From Entonaema liquescens (Eukaryota; Ascomycota; Sordariomycetes; Xylariales; Xylariaceae), in contig CADCSX010000007.1 in NCBI GenBank assembly GCA_902805475.1, positions 124,001 to 188,000 on the forward strand: a DNA stretch of 64,000 nt. The letters are read 5' to 3'. Positions 22,355 through 33,220 of this stretch are shown here, in pieces. Position 1 is the first letter of the stretch. Each line of letters opens with the position of its first letter. Made by a program: the position numbers and the translations under genes. Under the pieces are notes generated by a model that worked only from the letters and a program-made list of their open reading frames with translations, made no database searches and had not been told where the DNA came from.

Positions 22355-23560
22355 TTATGAGGAACTCGATTCCTCAAAGCCACCGGGAAACTTATCAACA
22401 AGCTCGCGCATGCCGGATATCAACCTAAGAAGGTTAACATTATTTATAACTAGGTATGCATTCTCCAAATATCTGGGTTCACTCACATCTTTCGGTAACC
22501 GGGGTCGTCCTTATACAGAATAGAGTCGAGGATATTTACTCGGCTATCGCAGTCAATATTAGTTCCTAGTTAGTCCTATTACATCGGTACATAGATCACA
22601 GGGACATTCCGTCGTAAAAAGTGACTAATAAAGACAGGACAAAATCTCACACTGCATATAAGGCATTCCGGTCGTCGCTATCCTCTTCTGGCTGCGACTT
22701 GGGTATGTGCCTATGATATTCCTCTCGATAGGCGGCGCCAATATTGTTCCAGGGCTGGCGCCAGACACCGAGTTCATCTGCTCTATTAGCTCGTTGGTCC
22801 AACACCAAAAGTTACCACATACTTACATTCATTATGAGCGTAGAAAGACGCCGCGTCGAAAAGCACGGGTAATCCGGTCTCGGCGTCGGTCTCGGCGTTG
22901 CCGTGCCACAGATCCCCGTGTATAAGACTTGGTCGGAGGGTCCGGCCGCCTGTCTCGAGAGGCCGGAGGAGGCGTGGGATTACCTTGTCGAAGAATGGCG
23001 GTATCATTTCTTGGATCTCCTCATTCGGTCCCTACGCACGTCTTCGGAGTAAGCAAACAGTCGCCAGTCAGAATTCCCAAGATCATATGCCGGCTATCCA
23101 GCCGAGAAAGCAAAACCAATCGTACAACTCACTCACTCACTCACTCACTCACCTGCGCCTCCATCTCCAGCCCCAAAAGCACCCTCGTCGTCCCCGCGAA
23201 ATACCCTTCCCAAGAATCCGACCAGCCGTGGTCCACACGGACATTCCCATGGAACGTCGGGACGTTCGAGCCAAACCTGCCCCCATCCCCACCGGAAGAA
23301 CTACTGCTACGCCGGTGCAGCTCTGCGACACTCGCGGCGAGTGCTTCCGGAGGCGGCACCTCGCCCGTCATGCGGCGGAACTCGCACAGCAGGAAATGCA
23401 CGTCCGGCACGCGGGAAAACGACCCCGCGGCAATGGGCTCCGGCACGAGGGCCGGCGCCACGGCGCGGATAAGCGAGAGGCAGTGGGACTCGCTGTGCGT
23501 CATTGCGCGGCCGAGGGCGCCGTGGGAAGTCTGTTGGGGTTAGTTTATTAGGGACGCATT

Positions 23561-23593
<33 letters not shown>

Positions 23594-23924
23594 ATGTGTG
23601 TGTAAACCTTTCATGAGAAAGCAGGTCATGAGTGACTTGCCTTGAGGAAATATGACTTGCAGACGCCGTCACCGTGCTCGACGTCGAGACGAGCCGTACG
23701 CGTCCATAGACTAATGCCATGAGGAACGATTGAGATACGGGTCGCTAGGGGGAGTTCTAGTGTTTAGATAAGAGGTACGTGTTAGTACTACTCCTGAACC
23801 CCTAATCCTCTGCTGGACACTCATAATATGAGCGCACGGTGGAGAGGGTACATGATGAATAGAAGGGATCTTAACTAGCCACAACCTCGGGATCGACGAC
23901 CTGTATGGCCTCTATCGGGACCAT
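22355..23924 (-). CDS. Fructosamine/ketosamine-3-kinase family protein
   Basis: Predicted kinase of the APH-like fold that phosphorylates ketoamine adducts on proteins or small amines. Seven exons on the minus strand: 23924-23876, 23756-23641, 23530-23153, 23031-22827, 22777-22651, 22543-22487 and 22424-22355. They join in frame to 333 residues. Matches in order: N-terminal DPEVVAKLP, HGISLWTRTARLDVEHGDG with SYFLK, PDVHFLLCEFRRMTGEVPPP, then IPRLLRPLETGGRTLRPS followed by the catalytic LIHGDLWHGN (HxD near residue 230). Next come LPVLFDAASFYAHNEYELG and PEEDSDDRNALYAV, then the final helix MRELVDKFPGGFEES. The 23531-23640 intron begins GC rather than GT. The 23757-23875 intron has an ideal TACTAAC branch site. 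The first exon is inferred only from splice signals and the short DPEVVA match, so the start is less sure than the rest. Confidence 0.85.
23127..23152. repeat. (ACTC)n repeat at an exon-intron border
   Basis: Tetranucleotide repeat that reads GTGAGTGAGTGAG on the minus strand and so forms the GTGAGT donor of a fructosamine-kinase intron, with several shadow donors one repeat unit apart. Confidence 0.85.
23531..23640 (-). other. GC-AG intron containing TA/TG microsatellite
   Basis: The donor reads AAG/GCAAGT on the minus strand and the acceptor CCCCAACAG. The 110-nt intron contains adjacent (TA)n and (TG)n runs at about 23562-23605. Phase is preserved: SYFLK joins TSHGALG. Confidence 0.85.
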
Positions 23925-25002
23925 GGTATCCCTAGCATGGTGGGCTTCCTGATCGGCCATATTCGCGCTTATAGGTAGGAGATGATTATTTATATTTATT
24001 GTGGGCTTCCGATTCGAGGGATCGGGTAAAGATGAGGAGACGGCGCTAAGTGTTACGTGCAGCTCCCGTAACTGGGTACATGTTTGCCTTATATGATGCA
24101 GATGCAGGCTTGAGACTTAGCCAAAACGAAGCAAGATGAGTATAAGTTGCTATGTTCAAAAACTCATAGGTAATTCGAACGGAACAAAATATTGTTACGA
24201 TTTATTCGACGGGTATAATCGAGGCGTTTACTTGCGAGTCCACTCAGGACTAGGGATGATATCATTTGTTAAAAGATAGTTTTACCATTTGTTTCCTCCC
24301 TGCTCCAGATACGTAGAAGATGAGGCTGCTCAATGCGAGCTTGTTAAAAAATTATAGTGTACAGAATTCCTCACCCATAAAAGTTGGGGTATTGTATTTG
24401 CATCATAAATCGTGCTGGTAGGAAGTATTAAAAAGAAATATCCATCCATCCAGTCGTACGTACACGTGAAACTGAATCATAGCTAGCGGCCGTTCAAGAC
24501 ATCTCGCCATTTTCTCCTTACCACCTCTTCCACAGACCACCTCCGCGCAATCGTGTTGACTAGCTCATCCGCTAGCCGATATATCAATGTTCAAGTATCG
24601 TGGACACCATCTGCTACGTAAGAGCCTTCCATAACCTACTAAAGGTTTTTTAGGATCCCATGCATTACATAGCTCGACTCTCCCAGCTACAAGACTATCC
24701 GGCCGTTTTCTCATGTCGACAAACCCAAAATATAAATAATGAAAGGGATTACTTTATTCAACAGTGGCCGCAGTAGTAGCAGCCACCGCACATCCCAGAA
24801 TAGAATCGATGTGTAAATAATGACTGATATGTGCGATTAGGAAATCTAGAGGCATACAAGGGCAAAAACAGATGGTTCAGAAATGGTTGCCCAACTGGGA
24901 TGGGCAAATCCTCATTCCGATGGTGAAATGACACCGGTGTGAAACACCATATTGACTGAGTGCATTGATGCCACAGTCTTCAATGAATGAAAGCCCAGGG
25001 TC
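23925..25002. other. Intergenic, no gene seen
   Basis: About 1.1 kb between the fructosamine-kinase-like gene start and the 3' end of the Myb-like gene. No family-like coding sequence, RNA gene or notable repeat was recognised. Confidence 0.6.
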
Positions 25003-26113
25003 CTAAGCACCAGCGGTTACACCAACGCTTCGTTCCTCTTCTAATCGCCGAACCAGCTCTCTCTCTTTCGGACTTCGTGGGTTGGCATCGATGCCGAGGA
25101 TAGCGCTGATACGGGTCTTGTCATGTCTCTCGTAGATGATATCTCTGTCATTAGGACTGGTGACCGGGGTAATTGGAGTTTGACCACCCATAGCAAATAC
25201 GCTCGCCTTCCATGCCTGTTCCAGGACGATTGGGCTAATACCCGACCCGTATTCGGCTGCGATGACACTCCAGAATGATGACCGATGCGCAGCATATATC
25301 GAATGCAATCGAGCAATATCCACGTGAGCCGAAGGCGGCGGGAGGGAACAGTCAAGCCGAAGGACAGGTACCTGGCTAGCGGATGTGGATTGAGGAAATG
25401 GGGATGGCGCTAGCGATCGAGCTGAATCGGGACCGGAGACCGGATAGCCACATGAAGCTGAGGGCGCCGCATTTGGGAGAGTAATTGTCGACGGTTTTGG
25501 CAGGATTGCGGGAAGACGAGGCGATGTACCGGCATTCGTTATAATACTAGGGAGCTGCACCGAAGTCGCATAGCTAGGCGAGTCGGGCTCGTGACCAGTA
25601 GCGCTCACAGGAGAGGAATCATCACGAGGACTCTCCTGAATAGGCGATGGGATAGTAGCCGGCAAAATAGGGGAATGGCCTGTTGAAGACCCTGATGACA
25701 CCGACGTAGTTCGCTTCCGGCGATTGCTTCCATGGCTCAACTGATGATAATGAAGACGGCAAGCTAACTCGGTCTTCTTCAAGTGAGCGGCGATGTGCTT
25801 ATAAGGCATCTTTTGAAGGCGAGTCTGAAGAAGATACACCTCCTATTTTCCAAGATATTAGTTTCTATTACCAAAGCAAAGTCACTTTCTCCTGCATGGA
25901 CCTATGGTTTAAGGCCAAGAGAATACAAGACTGGACTCTACTCACCTCGTCTTCGCTCCAGGCTCGCCCTCCGCCGGTTGATGCGGTCATTTTCCTATTC
26001 TTGGCAACTCCATATTCATGTCGATCAAGAACATCGCTTATTGGTGTATATGGCATAGTGGAGGTTGTAGTTAACTGCAATGATGGAGACATCGTGTATT
26101 CGTGATCTACCAC
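25003..26113 (-). CDS. Myb/SANT-like DNA-binding protein
   Basis: Two exons on the minus strand, 26113-25946 and 25842-25003, give 335 residues. The Myb-like domain spans the junction, about residues 50-105: GRAWSEDEEVYLLQTRLQK, then MPYKHIAAHLKKTELACR and LHYHQLSHGSNRRKR. The first Trp, the basic patch and the helix-turn-helix spacing are clear. The middle is a long Ser/Pro-rich low-complexity linker. The C-terminal part has a conserved-looking segment, HVDIARLHSIYAAHRSSFW and SVIAAEYGSGISPIVLEQAW, which may form a second helical domain. A transcription-factor role is likely but unproven. An internal Met (MSPSLQL, residue 8) is an alternative start. Confidence 0.8.
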
Positions 26114-27716
26114 AGGTAGATGGTCGTAAGAAATAGCGAAGACGGCGCTGCCTCAACGGATTTAAAAAGGGGTATGGTGTAAAATAGGCAGACCAAGCTG
26201 CTACAAGAATCGAAGTTTCTGAAGGTGGTCTTTGTTGATAAGATTGGATACCTGGAGGCTTTAATGTAGTTGTGCTAGATTATTGAGGTTCCCAATAATA
26301 AGCTGCTTGCCGGACTCTTTCTCGTCACGTCAGAGATTAAGCATATATGCCAGACACAACAACCAACCGAATAGAAAGACGCAGACTAATCCAAATTTCA
26401 CCGACGACCAAAGCGATTATTCAAAAAGAGCGTAAGCAGCCAAGCCAGTTGGACAATGAAAGAAAGTGGTCGCTAGCTGCGAAAGAAAAGAAAGGAGGCG
26501 CAACAACGTTGTCAGTGATACAGTAGTTGAACCTATACAGTGGTGAAGAGGGAACAAAAGGGAAGAAGATCAGTAAGAGCGAAGTGAGACGAAAGGCAGA
26601 TAATAACGATAATGCATCTTCTGCATCTTGATACTCGGCCGACACATTCTAGATTGACTAGGGTTAATGTTGACGGGGGTGGGCACTACCACACCTCACG
26701 TCTTTGCATCTTTTTTGACTAAAACCCTGTTACAAGGCCTTAAGCTGGAGTGGAGGAGACGAGAAAACGGAGGCATAGTCTTGGCTTGATGTGCTGGGCT
26801 GAAATCCATGTACATCGATTCAAAACGGACAATCCCAGCTAGGACAAGCGCTTGGGGTGGATTTCATCCATTCCGTGATCCGAAACCACGAGGGCAAACT
26901 GACTAACTTACTAACTTACTAGTAAGACGATGAACCTAAGGAAATGTTCATACAAATATGAACCTTGAGGAGATTGTCGACTCTTTCATGGTCGAAAATG
27001 CGGCCACAACTGACGAGGCTGGTTTCGGCAGAACTCTACTCGAGTTCAATGTAAGAGACAGGAATTCAATATTTTGTGTGTCTTCTTTGGAAACCATAAC
27101 TACAACGCAAATGACGCTGGATGCAACATAAGCTGGCCGCCGCATGTGGCCGGTGGCCATGGTAAAAGATATCCAGATCGAGATGGGATGCACTTTTGTT
27201 TTCCTGTTCCGTTCCATCTCACCCATGTCCGTTTCGACGATGGGAGGTTAGAAAAGAGCGGTCTCTTGGTTAGGTTACAGAGAAGAGGGGCTTGCCTCCC
27301 ACTCCGAGGGCCCTATCTCGTACAACCTTGACTGGTAGTGGAGGTCATATTTGACCTAGCCGGCTAGCCCGTCCTCGATGTTATATATGTCGGAGAATTA
27401 AGTAGCAGAACATGTTTAGCAATTTGATGCTTAGGTACGATACAAACCGTGTAAGCTGAGCTGTATGGTGTATAGCTTGACGCATAAACAGACCCAGCTA
27501 CTACTTGAGCTGAAGCCTGACCCGGCATAGAGTCATAGGGGTCATAAAGAGATGTAATTGTGGTGGTATCACGGGTAGGGCTTCGTATGGTTTCGTGGTG
27601 GAAGAAGGAAAAAGGGTCTGTGTCGGGAGTTTGTCGGGAGTTTGGTTTTACATCGGTTAGGTTTTGTATGGAGGTTGCTTCACTGTGTTACAGGGACGCG
27701 CTTATTTCATTTAACA

Positions 27717-27754
27717 GGGTTTCTTATTGGGTTCTTAAACCCCACAAGAAACCC
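27717..27754. repeat. Nested hairpin
   Basis: An outer 9-bp stem (GGGTTTCTT paired with AAGAAACCC) encloses an inner stem (GGGTT paired with AACCC). It could be a fold in an untranscribed region or a remnant of an element terminus. Confidence 0.55.
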
Positions 27755-28094
27755 CACATACGACATAGCGTACCCTTTAACCCCTTGACTAGCATGGAAC
27801 CCTTGGAACCTTAAACCCCCTTCTTTTTCCCTTTTTGTTCAGCCGCCCGCGGCTCTGCAACACTCAAGTACAAGTACTAGTCTTCTCTGTTTATTCCCGC
27901 CTAATATGCGATGTGTTTGAAGTAAATCAAGTATCTTTTACTTATATGGAAACTGCCGAATTCAAGAGACCCAAACATAACACCATAATCTATACCCCGT
28001 ATAATCTCTCTTCGTTTTGTTCCGTGCTTCCATCTCGTTTCCTGTTCGATGAGGCTAGCTCAAGCTAAGCTCAAGCTTATGATAAGATTTTCGT

Positions 28095-28118
28095 CATTGC
28101 GACATTACGACATTGCGA
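28095..28118. repeat. 8-bp tandem repeat, three units
   Basis: CATTGCGA, CATTACGA and CATTGCGA in direct succession. Confidence 0.8.
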
Positions 28119-28770
28119 CAGAACTTTTTGAGTCGCTACAATCGGTAGCATGAATTCCCCTTGTTGATTATGAAATCCCATAAACCTCTCAGTTTTACGA
28201 TGACGAAGATAAGTTATTGTTTTGTTTCGCTTCGTATACAAGCACAGACCTTGTAATACTCTTGTTTTTATATACTAGCTAACTAGTTCATCAACTAGTC
28301 TCTTTGATAGATACCTTGTAAACCTTGGGAAGACCAAAGAGTACACGAGATCCTCTAGTTGAGCCTCTAAGCTACGCTATCAGCGGGACAATACATACCA
28401 TACCCTATGTCGCAATCTAGACCGTCCTTATCGGACTTAATCGACTGACAATTCTAGCGTATCTATGAAGAAGAACGACTGGATTTCGTATATTGAAATG
28501 AGAGCCGTGGCCCGAGAAGCCGGATCCTCGGCGCTTGGTTAGTAGAGCGGCAGGGCGGGAGCATATCCTTGTCGCGGTTCGTCGTGGACTAACCTGGGTT
28601 GAAACCTGCCAAGAGATGAGCCTAGAACGGATCCCCGTTGGCGCCGGAACATCGCGAATCTAGTATCTCGACCCAATTATCTAGTTCTAACTAACCAAAA
28701 CACTATTGTGCTGAATATTGTTATCAATCTTTGAACCTCTTTTCCCTTTAAACGGTAGCCGCCCTATCTA

Positions 28771-28810
28771 TGAAATCAAATACTAATACATGAAATCAGA
28801 TACTAATAAA
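28771..28810. repeat. 20-bp tandem duplication
   Basis: Two adjacent copies of a 20-bp unit beginning TGAAATCA, with two mismatches between the copies. Confidence 0.8.
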
Positions 28811-31800
28811 CTTTGATGTGATTTGTCCGGAGCCTAGAGATATAAAGGACGGAACGATCACCCCAAAAAGCCGGCGTTTAAGTCGCTATATGTGAGTAGC
28901 ACAAAACTCATATAAATTCAGTTATGCATAGGCATCAAGATCCCACCAGAATGGCACGCTACCTCGATCCCGACTAGAATGATTTAAACCTCGACAGCTA
29001 CGACCGTTGTACCCTCGGGAAGTGGGCGGGGTAGTTGTATCCTCGACGCTTCGAAGACTACCTATGTTAAAACATCTCGATAGCCACCAGATCAAAGATG
29101 TGGATAACTTATCTCAAACATTAATGATTCCAGGATGTCAGCGACATACGAAACAACTAGCTTACGGCGTCTATCTAGATCCGGTCTCTTTCCGCAGAAC
29201 AGTATAGCAGTTAAGAAACGGACTTCGGATTTATAAACCAACCCGATAGAAGCGATGGACGCCATCGGACGATATCATCACCAAAAGAGCTACCGTATCG
29301 ACTAGTTAGGTATATCTGTGGAATGAAAAGCGAAGCCCGACTCAGGAGATAGGTATCTTTTCCTCGATATGAGAGTGTTTTACTATCAACATTGTTCCTT
29401 ACTAAAGTAGACATGTCTTACATGAGCTACAGAAACCCCGTAACCAGCCGCCTACCATGACGAATAAGGTCAATACAAATACCATAAGCTAACTTTTCTA
29501 TAAAAGAGTCATAATAAGTTCCAATGTTCTTCCGTTGGTCACTATCCAGGTTATAGACGGGGGCATTCCCTGATACTGTCATCGTCGATCATACTGTCCC
29601 TGCAGATTGCATTTTCACTATTCTAAACTATGGATTGTTTATGGTAGCAATCTACAGTTCAAGGTTGTTTCCTAAACTAGCGTCAACCCTACATGTATGA
29701 AGAATCAATGTCGCGGGAGTGTAAACAGGGGTACATGAGCGATACCTATTGAGTTGTACCTCATTCATGCAGCTCCTGCGTAGCCATTCAGTACGTACCT
29801 TGAAAGGAGAATCGATTACCTACAATCCCCTTACCCATGGAGTATCTGGCCCGGGCTACCACACCTTTAGCCATGTATTGTATGCTGCATGTACCTAAGC
29901 AGGTAAACTAATGATTAGTTGTGGTCAGAGTCGCATTCTCAAACTGTGTTCCGACAGTCTGTTACCTCCATAGTTTCAATCCTTCCAGCTTCTTGGAAAC
30001 ATACTTACACGTCACGTCAGAAGTAGGCCATTACGGCTTAGCTTATCCGCCGATCAAGTGTTGGAGGAGACCAGATGACAGCGTTTGCATTGAAAGCGGG
30101 TTATGACAACCTTGCTGACGATGATGGGACGAAAGGCAGGATGCTATAACTTGATAAGCGACGTTTCTTGGTCTTAAACAAATGCGGATCTGCGGCCCGC
30201 AGAAGGTTCTCCAGTCATTGCATTCGCGTTTCTTCGACTTTGCTAAACCGTCAATAATATATGAACGATGCTACGGTTATCTACATCTGCTAGTTATACG
30301 CTGGTATAACACTTACTAATCTGGTTAGACGACGTCCGAGTCAGATTCTAGGGACAATTCATCTTGAGCCTCAAGACGCCTCCAACTCAGGATGACCTTC
30401 CTACGCTTCCTCATGCCTTAACGGCAATGTTTTCAAGCATGTGAGGGGCACAGTTATCTTTGTGGTTACAGAGCCGCATTAATACCTAAGTGCTTCGGGT
30501 TAGCTATATCGTATTTTCTTGAATGTTTGCTACACTCCCGACTTCAGACATAAGTTCTGTTCCGTTATGAACTCGGTACAACGCACGCCCTGTTGAACAA
30601 GTAGAATTATCGAGAGGGTACCTAGTTCCGCCAGCTACTAACAATAAATACTTAGTTATATGAAGTAGGTTGCTTCTCATTTCCTCGAAGTAAATTGAGA
30701 TGCTTATATACTTCACAGAAGTTATACTTACCTCATAATGAGATTCGATGTCAGAGTAGTTACCTTAGTTCAATTTCCGAGATACCCCTATTACGTGGGT
30801 TCATCCTCCTCGAGAGCTATCTTATACCAGACATAATGTCGAAATGACCATAACTATAGCACTCACGTCTTTGGTATTCCCACCATTGGTTTGTCATGGC
30901 CATTTGTATCCTTTGCTTAATAGTGTATAATATTCTGATAATCGTCCCATACAATGAGCATTGGTTTTCATCTCTGTGTCGATGAAGATAAACCAAAATC
31001 ATAGGATTCTATTATATTCTTATCTCTTCACCATGCATATAGCCGTTCAATAATAAAAGTGTATCACTCAAGTATGCTAATAACCTGCGCCTATCCCAAG
31101 CTAGACACTAGGAGATGTGGTACACCTTGAATTTCCATAAAGGACGCTGTCGTGTCTCTGACAATGTGGACGATGGTATGACTACATGTGTACTACGGTT
31201 TCATAGAGAACCATGTTTAGTTTGAGTACCTGACAAGGAGATGAGTCGAAATGTGAGCACTTCATATATTTATGAATAAGATACCTGGTAATCATAGCTA
31301 CGTCCTTCTGAGATGGTTCAGTGTTATGAGATCTGAGAGGGTATGAGCACGGTAGAATTGTACCGTCTACACCTTCAAGACTTCACACGAACTAGGTTAG
31401 TTATCTGTGCCCCCCAGGTAGCCGAGTAGTCACTTAATCTCGGAGCCCTATACGGAGTAAGTTGACTATGGGGTGGCTTGCCAGCTGCGTCCGATAATAA
31501 ATCTGGAAGGATGAATATAGGATATTGTAGTACGAGTACCTTCAATGGGCAAGCATAGGTAAATAGATATTATTATTTGAGAGTGATCGCGAGACTGCAT
31601 GCATTGCATACGCTGCTTGTATACCTTGATCTTATATAGGTACTTGCGGGACTAGGAGATGAAGTATCGTGAGGATGCGTGTACTCCATACTGCGGGGAG
31701 AAGTATCAATACTTGGCCGAAGTCGTTACCTTGCGTTGCATGTTGCTTGGCATCGCGACTTTAGCTCCATACCCAATTTGTCGTCTGATCTCAACTAGCT

Positions 31801-31826
31801 TACTAGAAGCTCTCTTTGGTCCCTTC

Positions 31827-31852
31827 TTTTTTTTTTTTTTTTTTTTTTTTTT
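31827..31852. repeat. T26 homopolymer
   Basis: Uninterrupted run of 26 T. It could be a real poly(dT) tract, the reverse of a retroposed poly(A) tail, or a length-uncertain assembly position. Confidence 0.9.
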
Positions 31853-32110
31853 GAATCGGAGCGGATAATGGTTTGAAGTAAATTATATTTGTTTAATACT
31901 GGAAAAGTGATACCGCTATTCGACTATAATATCAGTGTTGATGCCCTATATCGCGTAGGTATAGATACATGAAGCGGGTATGTTTACAATGTACATGATC
32001 TCAACTACATGCCAAGAACAATGAATATGTTAAGTAGACAAGGTTCACACTACATTATACATACGCTATATGTATGGATACCAGCCACATCATCTACATT
32101 ATCCACTTGA

Positions 32111-32146
32111 ATACCTGGAATACCTGGCATACCTGGCATACCTAGC
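32111..32146. repeat. 9-bp tandem repeat, four units
   Basis: ATACCTGGA, ATACCTGGC, ATACCTGGC and ATACCTAGC in succession. Confidence 0.85.
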
Positions 32147-33220
32147 ATTAAGAGTCGACCCCTTCGAAGCTTAAATAGGAAACTTTAAGTAAGGTATAGG
32201 TATATATTGATATATGGAATAAATATATTGAACCGTCTTTAAGGGCTAATATAAAGCTGATGATTCGGTGCGGATAGCTGCATATTTATGTGGTTGATCC
32301 TCAATTTGTTTACCAACTATTCCACATCCGATATATGACAACGAAGAGCGGACTATGGCCTTATTGGCTGTAGCTTATTTGTATACGTCTCGAGTACCTA
32401 ATATATGTACGTAGTCAGCAATCCTTTACGTTGTGAGCTCAGGTTCTTCCTAAGGTTTACCTATTAGTTATATTCGATGTACTCGTTCTGTTTTGTACCA
32501 AGTACCACAGCTTATAGATTACATACTAGGAGCTAGTTAAAGGAAAATAGGAAGCCGTCGCAGGTACATACGAAAGATGTAGTGACATTGGTAGAAGAAC
32601 ACATGCGATACATTTTAATGCATGCTGCAATAGTCGAAATCTTGTAACAGCTAACTATCACGTGCGGTTTAATTCAAAGCACAGTGGAAGGCTTAAAAAG
32701 TATTGATGTACACTAGGTTAGGTTATATTCTAATGGGCATTAAGAATGGATGGAATGCTTCGAGTTATTGGTAATCAACTCGTTAGTTTACATTCTTTGA
32801 CCCATGATTAACCGAGTTCAGGGTTAGACCGGGACATAGCTGCCAAGACATTCTGTATACCCACAATGGGTAAAGTGAGCGAATTAAAAATGGCGAATAC
32901 GCCTTAGGCCACCATGGCCCGAACATTAAAGGTACTTTCCACCTTCGATGGCTGCGTACCGCCAAATCTTAACCTTTCCACACTTCTTTTTTCGTGAGGT
33001 GCCAGTCGTTCGAACCCACACCCCCAGGTCGCGCACGAAAAAAATAAAAATAAAAAAAGATTAGACACCAATCCAAAACATCTACCAGCCTAAGCCCAAG
33101 ATACTTTGGTCAAAAGTACTCCCCAAGGAACAAAGTCGACAGCCCGGCTGCCCGTCTGCCCGTCCGAGTCCTGGTTAGTCGAGTTTATCCTGCATTATTC
33201 AAGGTATCGAGCATCTGATC

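Larger units (their letters stand above)
26114..33220. other. Gene-poor region with simple and tandem repeats
   Basis: Seven kilobases without a convincing gene on either strand. Short open frames (up to about 92 codons) show no motif, and stops are frequent. It contains a small hairpin (27717-27754), 8-bp tandem units (28095-28118), a 20-bp duplication (28771-28810), a T26 tract (31827-31852) and 9-bp tandem units (32111-32146). Decayed mobile DNA is possible but I could not show it. Confidence 0.6.

Noticed and set aside
28163..28480. Possible solo LTR (TGTTG start, internal promoter-like sequence)
   Set aside because: No matching terminal CA with a target-site duplication and no second copy in the window; AT-rich intergenic sequence explains it equally well.
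28531..28620. tRNA-like D-arm sequence (GGTTAGTAGAGC) with a nearby GGTTCG
   Set aside because: No matching acceptor stem, anticodon stem or T stem can be paired around it.
33008..33045. GTTCGAACCC resembling a tRNA T-loop
   Set aside because: The flanks do not form a T stem and no A box lies at the right distance on either strand.
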